From contig CM034105.1 in NCBI GenBank assembly GCA_019914945.1, positions 12,090,001 through 12,154,000 of the forward strand: a stretch of 64,000 bases of DNA, read 5' to 3'. The DNA is from Typha latifolia (taxonomy: Eukaryota; Streptophyta; Magnoliopsida; Poales; Typhaceae). Of this stretch, positions 11,727 to 25,813 are shown one piece after another. Under the pieces are notes generated by a model. The model made no database searches, was not told the origin of the DNA, and worked only from the letters and a program-made list of their open reading frames with translations. Made by a program: the position numbers and the translations under genes. How positions within the stretch are numbered: the first letter of the stretch is position 1; each line of letters begins with the position of its first letter.

Positions 11727-14700
11727 ATGCTCTCAAGGCTCAATAACTCTTCCTGGATGGAAGACGGCAACGAAGTAGGAGTCTGCAACGAATCATCGGC
11801 CGCCGCCTTGGCTGCCGACTCCGTGAACGAGCTCGTACTCCCAACCTTCAAGTCTTTGCTGGACGACGACTGGTATCTCGGCGCCGACCCGAGTCCCTCC
11901 GCCGACTTCCCGACGCACCATAGCATCAAAGAATCCACCTTTGCCCCAAATCCGAACCCGTTCTTCGATTCCAACTCCTCTTCCTCCTCTTCATCGTCCT
12001 CTCTCTTCCACCTCGACCCTTCTCCTCCCTTCTTCGCTCCCACTTCCACCCTATCCTCTCTCCTCGCCTCCGTTTCATCCACCCCTTTCGACCCCGGCTT
12101 CGACTTCTCCACCCAACTCTCGAATTCCACTCTCCTGGGATTCCCGGATTTCCGGCAAAATGCCCAGATGGGTGGTCTCAATTTGGCCTCCGGAGCCCAT
12201 ATCTCGGGTACCCATTTCGTCGATTGCTCCGGTCCTAGCTCCGGTGCCGGGTTCCAACATTTGGGTCTTGATTCTTTCGACAACGCGCCGTTTTTTAACC
12301 GGGCTAAGGTGCTGAGACCGCTCGAGATCTTTCCGCCAGAGGGAGCGCAGCCCAATTTGTTCCAAAAGCGTGCTGCTGCTGCTTTGCGGCAGAATTCGGG
12401 TGTCGGAGGTGAGAGAGGTGGGGTTTTGGAGTTTTTAGAGAAGAAGAGGAAAGGGAGGAGTGATGAGGATGAGATGGATGAGCATTTATTTGATGGGTCT
12501 GGGTTGAATTATGATTCAGAAGAAGAGGAAGGAGCGGAGAATGCAAAGGATGAGGGGGATGTGAAGAATAGTGGAGGAGGAGGAGGGAATAATTCAAATG
12601 CTAATAGCACAGTAACCTTGGGTGGGGCTGGGAAAGGGAAAAAGAAAGGACTCCCCGCAAAGAATCTGATGGCTGAGAGAAGAAGAAGGAAGAAGCTTAA
12701 CGATCGGCTTTACATGCTCAGATCAGTGGTTCCTAAGATAAGCAAGGTGAAAAGTTTATTTTCCTGACATCTTGTTAAAGTTTGGCTTTCAGTAAATTCT
12801 GCTAATTTCTCAATTGTTTGAGGTTTGAGGATGCACTTGTGGATTAAAATTTACCGCTGTGAATTTCATAGAATTTTACATGTCTGAATCTGAATCTGTA
12901 ACTAGTAATTGCAGCTGAATATGGTACCCCATCCATGGTCCCGTATTCACGGTTTGCATGTGGTCCCCTCATCAAATTGCTTAAGAATTTATCTTCTGTC
13001 AATTTCTTCTGCATGGCTTTATCAACCTTGCAACATGAACATGGCATACTGAGGATGCTGCTGGTGAAGATGCAGCACATTTCTTTCTTCAAATTATTCA
13101 TGGCAATGAACCTATGCCTGATCAGAGTTATCTGGATTTTTGTTTCTGATGATAGTTCTGACTCTTGTGATCTATTGCCATAACTATCTTGTTGAGCTTT
13201 AACAAACTTCCACGGCATGAGACACATTTTCAAAGTATACAGTCCAGTATATTTGTCCCTAAATTAATTAATGGTTTTGTCTTGCTATCTACAGTATTTT
13301 GTCATAGTTATGCTGAATTTTTATGTGCCTTGTATACACATTGTTTTTCTCTTTAGCTTTATATAACATTTCATAACTCAAGTTGATTAGCTGGAGGAAC
13401 AGGTGGCTTACCCCTTTTGGGTCTTAGCAAAAGATACCATGCATCTGTTATAGAGCAATGCTGGAGTAATTCACTCACTTGGCACATGTCTGACATTGTG
13501 GGGGGTCAAGCCTACTCTAACTTGTGTGACATCAAAGTTTTCCTGTTTAACTTATATCCTTTCGAAACAACCCATGTGCTTCCCAGCATCCCACACTTCA
13601 TACTTTTAATACTTTAACATTTTAAATTCATAATATGTGCCCTCTTAGTTTTGCACCTTAATCTATCGATGACATGTAACTATTCCTCTTTCTTTTTTCC
13701 TATTTTTTTGTGTGAAATTCAATTCATTCTGAACTATGAATTTATTTTCCTTGAAATTCACCATTATGCATATGATTTTCCTTCATTTCTAGATCACATT
13801 ACTTCATGTGTCACAATATAGGTTATATACATATGTATAGTCAGACTACAAACTTAATTTTTTCTAGAAGTTTTTACAACTTTTTAGCCATTGAATGTGC
13901 CTGAAATTCAATGAAAATGACTAACTTTTTGAAAATGTAATGCTTTAGTTGCCTCTTTTGAGACTAATTTTTCCTGTACCATAAGAAGAAGTTTTGAGCC
14001 TCATGTGATATGACTAGTTACTTATATATTGCTAGAAGTATGCTGGTTGTTTTGTCAACCATTTCATATGCTTCACAATCTGGATGAGATCCAACAATAG
14101 GTTGGTACTTGGTCATCTGCAGTGTGAGTATTTCTACTCTTTATATACACAAGTTCAATTTTTGATGAAATGATTTGACTATTTGACATAATAAAATGAT
14201 TGATTTGCAATTCATATATTTTGTTGTTTCTTCTTTTAACCTTGAATATACTAAAAATATATGCAATTAACTATGTTAAGGTAAAGAGTTAAGTGATCTT
14301 CTTTACATACATGGCTTTTTCTGGTAACCCCTTTCCTAGTTAAGGAACTGATTTCTTTCTCTTTTCACCAAAGAAGGCTCACCCATTTGGCCAGCTAAAT
14401 ACTTCACACATTTTGCAAAGTGTATTATCTGAATTTCTCCAAATGAGCTTTTTTTAATTTTATTTTGGAACTTCAGGATTGGCATGGATGGCAATACCAT
14501 ATAACTCCTAACCACGATGTGTAGAACTAGAAATGATATTTTCCTCCTCATCGAAATGTTTGTCAAGTGTTTAGGTCTGATATTTTCTTCTTTCTTTGAC
14601 AGATGGATAGAGCTTCCATTCTTGGTGATGCAATTGAGTACTTGAAGGAACTGTTACAAAGGATTAACGACCTTCACAATGAACTTGAGTCAACACCTTC

Positions 14701-16046
14701 CAGTTCTTCTGTGGCTGCTTCAACAACAGCAAGCTTTCACCCTTTGACTCCCACACTACCAACATTGCCTTGCCGTGTCAAGGAAGAACTATGCCCAAGT
14801 TCACTACCAAGTCCAACTGGCCAACCAGCCACGGTTAGTTTAATTAAGATGTTGATTGATAAATCCCTTCCTGTTGGTTAGCTTCTTGTGGTTTTGATTG
14901 TGACTTCTGTTTTACATTGCCCTTTCTATGTTCTGTACTTTTTTGCTGTATCGGGAATCTGCTGATAGAAAGGGTTTCTTTTTAATTGGTGATACAAAGG
15001 ATTAAAAGTATAAAGCGGTTGATTCTTTGTTAGTCCAGGCCAACTAAACCTAACTTCTGTGATCTTTGTGTACTTCACATGTGTATCTATGTAAGATTAG
15101 GCTCAATTTGTGTTTTCCTTGATTCCTTGATTCCTTGATTCCTTGATTCCTTGATTCCTTGATGTATGGTATAAGTTTAATAGGGTAAAGTAGTAATTTT
15201 CAATCATGTATAACCTCTTCTCAAATTATTTTCAGTTAATCTAGATATAGATCTAAACTACTTACCAACTTCTCTAGGTCTGGGATCATCAGTACCAGCT
15301 TTTTTTTTCGGAATTGTAGAAGTTGGTGTTGTCAGTAATATGTGCTCGAACCACTGAAACACTGATCTCTGCAATCTAACTTCCATTCTATCTTGGTCTG
15401 AAGTGATACTCCATTCCGAAGTTCTGTTTTACTCTCTTAACTTCATTACTTAAAAAGTTAAAATTACTGTCACTCTGAACTGAAATGAAAAATGTCGGTT
15501 TCAATCTGGCCTTCTAAAACTTAAGATGCTGTAGATTTTTAAGAATTTTGATCTGTCTTGAGATTGATGGAAAGGAACTTGGTAGATGACAATATACACT
15601 GGAGTCTCTTTTTATATTCTTCAATTGATCAGCTGATTTGTGGTGTAGGTGGAAGTCAGATTAAGAGAAGGAAGAGCGGTCAATATCCACATGTTCTGCG
15701 CCCGTAGGCCAGGCCTCTTGCTCTCCACAATGAGGGCGCTCGACAACCTTGGTCTTGACATCCAACAGGCAGTCATCAGCTGCTTCAATGGGTTTGCGCT
15801 GGATGTTTTCCGTGCTGAGGTTTGCTTTTTTTCCTCCATACTTACTCGAATGTTATTAGTTTGTAGTCTTTGAATGTTATTAGTTTGTAGTCTTTGAAGC
15901 TAGGTTAGACAATCCTGACTACTTGAGTCCTAATTAGTAAATTGTGTTCTTTTGTTTATCAGCAATGCAAAGATACACCGGCTGTTCTGCCTGACGAAAT
16001 CAAAGCAGTGCTCCTGCATTCTGCAGGCTTCCAGAATGCAATGTAG
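11727..16046 (+). CDS. ICE1: ICE1/SCREAM-type bHLH transcription factor
   Basis: Four coding exons (11727-12746, 14603-14833, 15649-15819, 15963-16046) join in frame to 501 codons, all with GT-AG introns. The N-terminus MLSRLNN and the LLDDDWY motif, a serine-rich tract near residues 85-100, and a basic helix-loop-helix are typical of ICE1. The basic region [16 protein letters not shown] is followed by [10 protein letters not shown], with the first intron exactly before [11 protein letters not shown], giving the KMDRASIL junction. A C-terminal ACT-like domain starts at [14 protein letters not shown]. Lys400 in VKEE matches the position of the SUMOylated Lys393 of Arabidopsis ICE1, and Ser410 in LPSP matches its phosphorylated Ser403. 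Family role: nuclear MYC-type activator of CBF/DREB1 cold-response genes and partner of SPCH/MUTE/FAMA in stomatal development. The start is the first ATG after the purine leader. Whether this is ICE1 or its paralogue SCRM2 cannot be settled here. Confidence 0.95.
15115..15162 (+). repeat. TTCCTTGA octamer minisatellite, 6 copies
   Basis: Six perfect tandem copies of an 8-base unit lie in the second intron of the ICE1-like gene, between exons ending at 14833 and starting at 15649. Perfect copies suggest recent expansion and probable length polymorphism. Confidence 0.95.
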
Positions 16047-19000
16047 GTAAAAGCAAATCATGGAAGCATTTCCGAAAGAATCAAGGGCGATGACTTACCA
16101 AGGTGTTTACTTGATCCACTGGTGTCTCCTAGTAGTTTTCATCCCTGATAGCAACTTATTAGGGCAGTGTCCCAAGAGTAGGGATACTGCTTAGCAGAGC
16201 ATTCTCGCTAATTTGTTCATTTTCGTTTTCGTTACTAGGGTTAAGAAAAATCTTTCCTGTGCAATCAAAGTTTTTTTCTTAATGATCAATGTTTAATCAC
16301 ACCTTATCATGTAAGCAAGTGCTGCAGCAAGTTTTCATTATGAGACTCAATTTAGCTTGAAATATTATCTATAAATTTCTCATGTCCCATTTATTCCTTC
16401 ATAATTCTTGCTTCTCAAATTTAACTGCGGTGCCACATTGATTCTATCGGACATGATATATCCTTTGAAAGTGCCAAGTTTTTCATCATAGTACAATGTT
16501 CTTGCTGTTTGTTTGTGTTAATTTTGCATTTCTTGTATTCTTTACTACTAGCCCTGGAGAAATAAGTGAAGTAAAGATGGACATTTCTTTACAAAGAGTA
16601 TTCTATGAAAATCCGTTCGGTGAACTGATCACCAAACCGATTCGATTTTGTTATCAAACCAGATAAAACACTGAACCCTAAATCGATTCGATTTTGTTAT
16701 CAAACCAGATAAAGCACACGGGGTTATGTTTTTTGGACAAATTGGCCAGGTTAAATATTTTTGCAAAATTACCCAATTATTTTATATTATATCTTAATAG
16801 TATTTGTCTTAAAGTTTTGAAAATATTTAGTTTATAAAACATGTGTTATAAAATTAGTCTTTTTGCATATACTCTAAAAAGGCACATATTTGTTTATGTC
16901 CCTCTCTAAAGTTCATATTAAAAAATACACAATTTTTGCATGTATATATTTTAAAAAAATTATTTTTTGCATGAATAATTTTGAAGTACACTTTCATTAA
17001 AATTTTAACAATTTAAATGTAAAAGATAAAAAAATATCATTATTTTAGTTTTCAAGTATTTCTCCTGATTAATGATATTTTTATCTATTTATATTAAATG
17101 ACTTAATTTGAAAATTAAACCATAAGGGTATCTATATAAAATAACATATTTTGAGGGATATACATATAACTTATACTACTTTTATAGAATTTTTTATTTT
17201 TAGAATTATGTAGAATTATCTATATTTATTTAAATATTTTTAGAAAATTAGCAAACCAATTAGGTGAACCACTAGTTGAACCAATAGCTTAATGATCAGC
17301 CTCTGATCAGGTCAAAGTCTGTTCCAATTATGATAACTATGATATTGTGTGACACCTTAAACAGTTTTCAAAACATATTCTTCTAAAGGAGTTGGCTTTT
17401 AAGTTAGATAGGAGAAAGGTAGCTATAGTTTTTTTTAACCATGTCAAGCCTCTTAGGCTACTTTTACTTATGGAATAAAATTAATTTTAAAATAAGTATT
17501 CTAATTTTTAATATTAGAATAATAAAATTAATATTAATATAAGTTATTATATTGTTTAGTTCAATACTAGTATATAAGGAGTAATAATTATATTTAATAT
17601 GATATAAAATTTATATTAAAATATTAGAGGATAGTGAATTTGTATTGAAAATTAGTGATGTTTTATACCAAATGATGGAAATACTATTAACTGGATAAAG
17701 AGTAGTAGCAATAATATATATATTTTTTATAAATGCATACTTAAAATGTTTTATATATTTGTAACAGGACAAATATGGATATATAGTTATATAGTGCATG
17801 ATAGTGCGAATATATAATCATGTAATACGTGGCAACGCATGGTCATAGGACCATGTAGTGTGGGCTTATGTCCTTTGTACTGCGTTGTAGTATGTATATC
17901 ATAGTGTATTTATATGACAGGACCGTTTTTTGAAAAAAAAAGAAATAAGAAATTATAATTGTAGTTGAGGTGATGTATAATGAATTGATGTCTAATCTAT
18001 AAGCAATATAGTGATTATGGGTTATTATACAAAAGTTATATGGAATAAGATAAGAGAAAATGATGAATTAATATACCAAAAACTCTATATAGAAAGAGAC
18101 TTGGCTTGCAGAAAAGAAAAAGAAAAATGTAAAAGAAAGCCTTGTCTTCTGGGCCTTCACTGTCTTTCCTGCAGACATGGTCCCACCTGCTCTAAATCCA
18201 GTGGTTCTGAAATCAATGCTGTTTGTCTGAATCTTCTAACCATTTAATTTTGATGAGTTGTTATCCTCTACATTTACTACAATTCAAGTTGCACTACTGC
18301 TGCTGCTGCACACTTAAAATCCCCTCCTCCTTATATACTTAAAACGCTTACCAGCATACGTACGGATGGATATGGATTTATTCATCTCATCTGCCCAAGT
18401 GAGTAAGAATCAAGAGGCACCATGACTCATATACAAGGAACAAATTCCTAGATTTGAATTTTATTTTTATTTTTATTTGGGGCTTAGATTTGATAGTTGG
18501 CCATCTAAAACTAAGAAGAAACTTAGACAAAGATGTTTTTTTTTCCTATCCATTTAGGTTAATCATAAACTAGATAAAAGCTCTTCCAACCCTTGCAGAA
18601 GAAAGAAGAATTCAGAACCATACCCTCCGTGATGGGCAAATAGGACACAATCACTGGGGACAACGATATTAAAAAGATTCACAACCCCATCTGAAAGCAT
18701 TCACGATATTAGAAGATTCGCAACCACATCTCATTCTCTAATTCACCTCATATTTTAAAAAAGAAGAAGAAGAATTAGATGTCCAAATTTGATATAAAAA
18801 AGAAAGGAACTCACATAAAAAATAATAGTCGCCCCCTCTAGTGCAATTATGATGCTTGGAATAAAATATTATTGAGCACTGGATAAAAATACAAAGAAGA
18901 AATAATATTTAACTAGTATAGAAAACAGAATACTAAATTTTAAGCAGTTGTCGCCGTGACTTAAGCATGCTGTGCCAGTGGGTAGTGAAACAGCAATCAC

Positions 19001-19140
19001 CAACCCCACATTCTTTCTATCACTCACGCAATTATATAGTTTAGTTTAATATTTGATCACCAAACATTAAACAATTCAGGCATCCACTGTTAGTGGACAT
19101 TATTGATCATGTGTTTGTATAGATAAGCACCTGGATATTT
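16047..19140. other. 3' flank of ICE1-like gene and AT-rich intergenic DNA
   Basis: The first few hundred bases are probably the 3' UTR. At 16633-16715 a short direct duplication repeats the word GATTCGATTTTGTTATCAAA at an interval of about 46 bases, possibly part of a transposon fragment. The remainder to 19140 is AT-rich. The small open frame at 18011-18247 matches nothing I recognise. Confidence 0.4.
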
Positions 19141-19146
19141 TATTGC

Positions 19147-19147
19147 C

Positions 19148-19176
<29 letters not shown>
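19147..19176. repeat. (TA)n microsatellite
   Basis: A TA run of about 15 units in AT-rich intergenic DNA. Confidence 0.9.
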
Positions 19177-19179
<3 letters not shown>

Positions 19180-19180
<1 letters not shown>

Positions 19181-21217
19181 CAGTACAGACTGCACTACTC
19201 TTTAAACAGATGCATTACTACATGTAAGGGTTGCATTACTCTTAAAAAGTCTTTGAAATATTTGTAACCCAATCCAACCACTCACTCTTCTATAATTTTT
19301 ATATCACATACTGAGTTAACCCAAACTAATAAATCTCTGTAACAAAATGGTATCTAAACAGAAATAGCATGTGAGGACACTAATTACTTTTTAAGTTGTC
19401 TAAAACATCCTTATCTTCTCTCTTTCCTTTCTAGGGTACCATTACAAATTCAAACATTTCTAAAAAGTTTTTCTTAAAATTTAGTTAGAGATGTTCATGT
19501 AGGTTCATTCATTGAATTAAAATGAATCATAGCTTAGAGTAAAGAACTAGTCAAAGTAACTGCAGGATGTCATACAAAAATTAGGAGTAAGATTACAAAT
19601 AGCTTAAATACAAGGTATTAATTACAAAATAACCAAAATGTTCCTAAAATACAAGGCCTTATATGATTGATTATAAAGGGGAATTATCTTACAATTATTG
19701 CTCTCAGCACCATAACCATTTAATTCCTTATCCACATTGATCCTAGACATTGTACAAAGGTTAGTTGGGAAAGGTTAGACACTGACAAATGAAGCCAAAA
19801 GCAGAGGTTTTAATGGAGTGGCTTTCATGTTTTGCTGCTACACCAAAAACAAAATAGCTTTCACTTATGACAACCAGCCTTCCAGTAAAAGGTCTGTCCT
19901 CCCAGATATTTGGTAAACTATTGGAATGTCTAAAACTACCCTATCATGAAGGGCCCCTCCTCTCTTACTATGCCTGCCATAAGAAAAGAAATATAAGAAA
20001 GGGGAAAAAGGGACCACTTCTGCTGCCTTTTAAGCTCAGTGACCCCCCACCAACCTTTCAATCTTGTTGAGCTCTATTTCTATTTCTACCATCACATTTC
20101 ACCTCCGTTCTCCACACAGCTCTTGCACTCCTCCAATGAAAAGGATTGCTTAGGTTACCGAGAAGCAATAGCCAACAAAATAAATAGCCAGAAAAAATAA
20201 TAACCCTAATTCACATACCACAAGGACCACATGTTGGAGTTTCACCAAACTATCAAGACATTTATCTTCAAAAGATAAATTTGCAAAACTAAGACAAACA
20301 AAATTGCATGTGAGAGACAAAAATAGAAAGAACCAGACTAAAGGGAAGTGACATATACATTTCTCTATAACTATGCATATGAGAATACATATATATGACT
20401 GGTGGTTCATCTCAAATTACAAAGCTAAGTATACTAAGGAGAGGTTAAGGCAAGGGCTCTGCAATCCAAGGAATAGGATGAGCTCATTCATGAGATGGAA
20501 AGGAGCTATATACATGGATGATGGAAAGTAGTGTTGGCCCTTTTATCTTTTAGCTAATATATGTCAAAAAGAAACACACAGAAAAGAAAAAGAAAAATTC
20601 ATAAGGGAAGCTCATAATACATTGACAGCTGCCTCAGATAAGGATGACTCCTTGCGGAAGAGGTGGGGGCTTACCAACTGATATTTCTAGCAACTCAGCT
20701 AAGTCCCACCACATACGAGAGCTTTCCATGATTACTTTCTACTTGTGCTTCCAAAACCTATAGAAGGCCAAAAAGAAAAAGAAAAGATGAGTCTTTCTGT
20801 TCAAAGGAGGTGAGAAAAAGAGACCGGATTCAAGTAAAGGATAGTTCCCATCTCCATCTGCCTATCCTTATCTTTTATGGTAAGTAGTAGATCACACCAC
20901 CAGAACATCTTAGAATCACAAAGAAAAGGAACTGGGTTTAATTGATTACTGACAAAATATTGACTTAAACCAAGCAGCATGAGTTTGGTTAGCAAGTTTC
21001 AGTTATACAAATCAAGTTCTGCTCCAAAACATGATTCCATTTTTATGTAAAGAGAAAAAAACTATATAGTTCTGAAGATCAAGGAAATCATCTTTCCATT
21101 AAAGCATCAATACGGATCATAACTAACTACTTCCTCAACTCATCAATAAGTTGTCTAGTAAAAACGGTAAATATAAATTAGAAAGCCACTCACAGAAATA
21201 TTTCTCCAGCAGTTTGG
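19180..21217. other. intergenic DNA between the ICE1-like and ARF genes
   Basis: No coding exon is recognised. The part nearest 21217 should contain the 3' UTR of the - strand ARF gene. The short open frames at 19867-20070, 20150-20410 and 20801-20995 lack conserved motifs. Confidence 0.4.
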
Positions 21218-24200
21218 TTAATTAGTTGCTGGTGTAGAGAGATGAGCTTCAGTTTCTTTTGCAATACTATTTCCTTCACAACCAGCTAGGAACTCCTCAA
21301 CTCTAGGGGTCAAGCGTCCTGCATTCATGCTCTGAACCTCCTCTCTTGTGTATAAATAAATCTTGCAGACCATATTACAGAATTCTCTGTTTAGAGGAGA
21401 ACAATAGTTAGTATTATGAAGACTATTCTAATCAAGAGAAGTGCATACTTGAAGTTCTATTCAAATATGAATGTGAATGTGAATGTGGCATGTCAAAATA
21501 AAAGCATGCAACAAAATGAAGCCTTACTGCCAGGGGTCATCTCCAACAAGCATCATATCACCCTCATTATCTGTATATACAAGCATCCAGTTTTTGTTTG
21601 GAGCCATTAATTCACCCTCAAATTCAAACATCTGATCTAACTCGACAATCAATTCATCATAGCCCTTGAACTTTGTCAGGTCCACAGATCTACCAAGTGC
21701 AATTCCCTGCTTATGGACCTGGAAGAATGTATAATTATTAAAATGATTACTTCCAAATCAAAGGAGATCAATGCCCAATGCCCAATGCCCAGAAAATTAG
21801 ACTAGCAAACAAAAACCAATAAGAATCTTAGAGCAACATATGATTTTGTTTAATATGCATAGCAGCCAGAAACTCCCTGGAACATTGGATGAAATAAATA
21901 ATTTATCAGTAAGAATTACCAGAAATTAACAATCATTTAAGAAAAAAGGAACAGTAACAGAAAAATACAATGGTACAGAGTTATAAGAAGAATAAAGACA
22001 AATTACTTTAGTAGAGCTAAACCATGACTACCAATTGTGTAACCAGTAAAAAGACACCTGATGATACGTTAGAATGATTACTATTTTAGTCATATATACT
22101 GAATGACATGAATTTCCAGCTTTCAGAAATAATTAATTTCTTTCATACCATCCTCTAAAAGAATAACAACTAAAACTATGTTTAAACCAATTAATATTGC
22201 AAAGAAATGAACAAACAAGTATCATTTTATAAATGCTAAAACAAGAAACTACCTTTGTGCAACTTCTGCTTGAGGCACTGTGGGACTTGCTCTGTACATC
22301 CTTAACACTCTGCAGTTGCTGCTGAAGATACTTATCATCTCCACTTCCCTTTATAGTGGTGCTTGCTGATGGTGTACCTTTTAAGGCTTCAAGACGACAG
22401 TCAGCATCCACAGCAAGTGGTTGGTTCATGGCTACCAATGGTTGTGTACATAACATTGGGTCATAAGTAGCATTTATAGGCGTCTTTGTTTGATCAAATG
22501 CTGGAGGACTGCTCTTCAGATTAAATCCAAAGAGTTTATAGTTGCCACTTTCTTTTGTTCTCCCCAACTCAGTCTCAGCCATCGAGGGATGTGGTTTTGA
22601 CACCCTTGGCTGCTCAGTTTGAGAAGTGGGCAGCAAAGGAGCCAACCATGATGAATTCTGTTGAAGTCTAAGATCTTGTCCATGAGATTTTTCGCTTAAT
22701 TTGCCATAATTAACATTTTGGGGATTCCAATAAGATATCTCACTGGTTTGTGTAGCCATCCTCAAGTTTGATTCCACATATGAGGAAGACTTTGAAGGAG
22801 TCAGGAATGGGTTTGCAGCCAAGTTACGGTCAACCTCCTGATCTTGAAATTGGTTCCTCAAAGGATTCAGGCCACCTGGAGTCTCTTCGAAGAATTGCAT
22901 AAATCCATGGAAGTTGTTAAATGGTCGAAATCCAGATACATTATCCTTATAGTCAGCTTCACACCTACTCAGCTTCATCCATTTATCTGAGCGCAACCTT
23001 CTCTGGGAAGATATAGTATCATTTTTGTCTTCATCAAGAGAAGACGCCCATGTTGCAGGCTTTTGAGCAGCATCTGATTGATTACTGTCAGATAAGTTGC
23101 TTCTCAAGGTCACTACTTCTTGACCTTGCAAGACCCTAGGAATTCCATGAGATTGGGAAGGGTCTGCATTAACTTTACTCACGCCTACCAAGATAAGCAC
23201 AATAAATGAGAGTTGCAGCACATCATGATACAAAAACTAATTGCAGAATTTCAAGCTTCAAAAGCTGTAAAATTTACCTTCTTTTGTTATAACAGAAGAA
23301 TCCGGGGATGATGGGAGAACATTTGGCCGGAGCCTTTTGACTCTAGAAACTGGAAGTGGATTCACAGGAGGAGTTGAAGCAGGTTCTATTTTCCATGGAG
23401 AAACTCTATCTGGGCGAGGAATGGATGATGTCTCATCCCAGCGCACCTAAATTCCAAATTTACCAATCAATCTAAAATAATAGGAACTAGAGGCTTGACA
23501 TTTGCTGAGTATACAGAAAGCCAACTACCTTTAGGGATCTCCATTTTGATCCGGGCCACATGTTGGAATCCACATCTCCATTGCCAACTATTGTACCAGT
23601 AAACCTGTCAGACATCTATACAGTATCAGAAAAAGGCAGAAACTAATAACACAAAAACTTCACCATGCCAAAAAAAGGTAATACCTTTGCTCTGGTGCCT
23701 CTTCACCTTCAAACCTCATTTTGAATCTCATCCCTATTGAATAGTTGTTTTTGATGGATTCCATATATTGATCATATGGAACAATGAACTCTGATGGGCT
23801 TGTCCTGTTTGTCAGATTTAATTATTAGGTAAGGCCAAATTAAATCAATCAGGAAAAAGAGAGTTTCCTTATCCTCAACAGAATATGCATTATCAACGGA
23901 TTTCGGTTAGTTAACTTGAACCGCTTGCAGAAAAAAAAATTGCTGTATTATAACAGGTAAAATCTAAGCAACGCTTGCAAACCTTGGTTTGTAGTAGACT
24001 GTGAATATGGTTTTTGTTGTTATAGCATGCCATGCAGTTGCAAGAACACCGAGGTGCATGCTATGGCTAGATATGACTGAAGATGGGACATTGGTAAGTT
24101 GTCTCATAGCCCGTCTAACACCAACACGTAACTCGCCATTTTCTCCTCTGCAAACCACAAAATCATTTCAGTACTGAATCAAAGATATTAACAGTCAGCA

Positions 24201-25616
24201 ATAGTTAAATAACAGTGTCAGACCTCAGAAATATAAAAGCATCCCCAGCAACAAGCCTCTTGGAACTAACAAAAACACTCCATCCACTTTGAAGGAGGTG
24301 TCTCCTGGGCTGACCTGAAATTACATTCAAATAACAATGAACCCATATGGTTAAGAATTAAAAGAACCAGAAAACCATCATTAATATATGTCTATCAGAG
24401 ACACCCTATTAGCAGTGCCAGATATAAGCTTATGATTTATGATAGCACTTTAAACATTATAACATCAGAACTTAGTCAAGCATTCATTTCCTTCACTTAA
24501 TGAATTAATAGCATGGCACCATCTGATACCAAGCAACTCTTCTCCTAAGAATTAATCTTATTAAATCTGCAAAGAACAATATCTAGAACTTATCATCAAT
24601 CAAAACTAATATTTGTAATTACCACGAAATATATGGCGGAAGCGCCACTCCACCCTATGCAGATCCTTCGCTACAAGCTCCTGTGCCGGAGGCTGCTGAC
24701 TCATATCCTGATAATAGAAAAGACTTTCATACAACTACTTAAGCACTATATAGAAATAAGAAAGAATAATGATATCTCGCTTGTGCCAATCTAAAACCAA
24801 TCAAGCTAACTAGCTGAGGGCCAAGAACCAACCAGAGGAGGAAGGCACTCATCTGCATGCCGCTTTAGCACAGAGAACCCACCATGAGTGCTTGTGTCGG
24901 AGGCAGTCAAGGTCTTGCAGAAGGAGTGCACCCGTGGCCTTGGCGGCAGAGGTGGTAAATTCCCCTTCTCCACAGTATTCTCATCTTCCTAAACAACAGA
25001 AGAAAACAATAAATTCACGCTATTACTTCAATTCATCACAAAACCAAGCCAAAACCCTTACATTTGCCTCCGGAAGCAGCATCACCTGAGCAAAAACCTC
25101 ATCCGTGTCCGGCTCAGCCTATCCACCACACAAAACCACAAAACATAACTTGATACGTACGAACCCTAATTCTCAAAATAATGCAATTTTAAGAAAAGAA
25201 ATAGGGATTACCTTTAACTGGACGTTGATCACCCGGCAAAGGATTTTGGACGGGAGATCGTACAACCGCATCTGCTTGTCCGCCGTCTGATTCGTCGACG
25301 CCTCCACCTAAATCACCACAAAATCAAAAAAGGTTCAAATTTTAAGTAGTATAGAAGAAAAAAAAAAAGGAAAAAAAAACCTTAAATTGGTGAGGAATTC
25401 GAACCTGCTCTAGGTGACCTTGAGGAAAGTAGAAGACCGTCTCCCCCTCTCTAGGAACAGTGACCAAAGGGCCGGCACAGGAGTGCCAGAGCTCCGTGTA
25501 GAGCTCATCTAAGCAAGAGAAGAACAAATCCATGAGCCAAAACCCTAGAAGAAGAAGAAGAAGAAGCCTAAAGACGTACCTCTGGAAGCCACCTCCGGCG
25601 ACGACATCTCTACCAT
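21218..25616 (-). CDS. ARF2: auxin response factor, ARF2 clade
   Basis: Fourteen coding exons: 25580-25616, 25405-25508, 25212-25307, 25062-25118, 24833-24988, 24623-24707, 24224-24314, 23983-24147, 23685-23804, 23529-23604, 23278-23446, 22253-23184, 21528-21718 and 21218-21386. They join in frame to 815 aa with GT-AG introns. Domains: dimerisation segment with [16 protein letters not shown]3 DNA-binding domain from about residue 117 ([51 protein letters not shown]); Auxin_resp domain (MSIG-type [31 protein letters not shown]); a long Ser/Gln-containing middle region in exon 12 with KLFGFNL, a possible TOPLESS-type LFG motif; and a C-terminal PB1 domain from residue 697 with Lys699 and the acidic [14 protein letters not shown] loop. 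Family role: nuclear repressor-type ARF at auxin response elements. Two in-frame ATGs (25616, 25607) are possible starts; the first was used. The B3 sequence is closest to ARF2 from memory. Confidence 0.95.
23117..23137 (-). promoter_or_regulatory. tasiR-ARF (TAS3) target site in ARF exon 12
   Basis: The + strand reads TTCTTGACCTTGCAAGACCC followed by T. This matches the conserved tasiR-ARF small RNA except at position 13, where a G:U pair forms with the mRNA, and at the last base. The - strand transcript therefore carries the near-perfect target AGGGTCTTGCAAGGTCAAGA, encoding RVLQGQE, the peptide typical of ARF2/3/4 target sites. Family knowledge: TAS3 siRNAs bound to AGO proteins cleave these transcripts. 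Only one such site was found in this gene. Confidence 0.9.
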
Positions 25617-25771
25617 CCCTTTGGGCCAAATCTCATCCACAGCCCCAACGAAATCGCGATGGGAGACCGGAACCGTCTTCAAATCCGAAGCACGCACAGG
25701 TCGAAAACCCTAGAAATCGATCGGATCGCCCTCGAGATCCTCGACTTCCTTCCGATTTCTCCGCCTCTCTC

Positions 25772-25813
<42 letters not shown>

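Noticed and set aside
11462..12597. Long - strand and alternative + strand frames over ICE1 exon 1
   Set aside because: They overlap the well-supported ICE1 exon; their composition comes from the GC- and Ser-codon-rich exon read out of frame.
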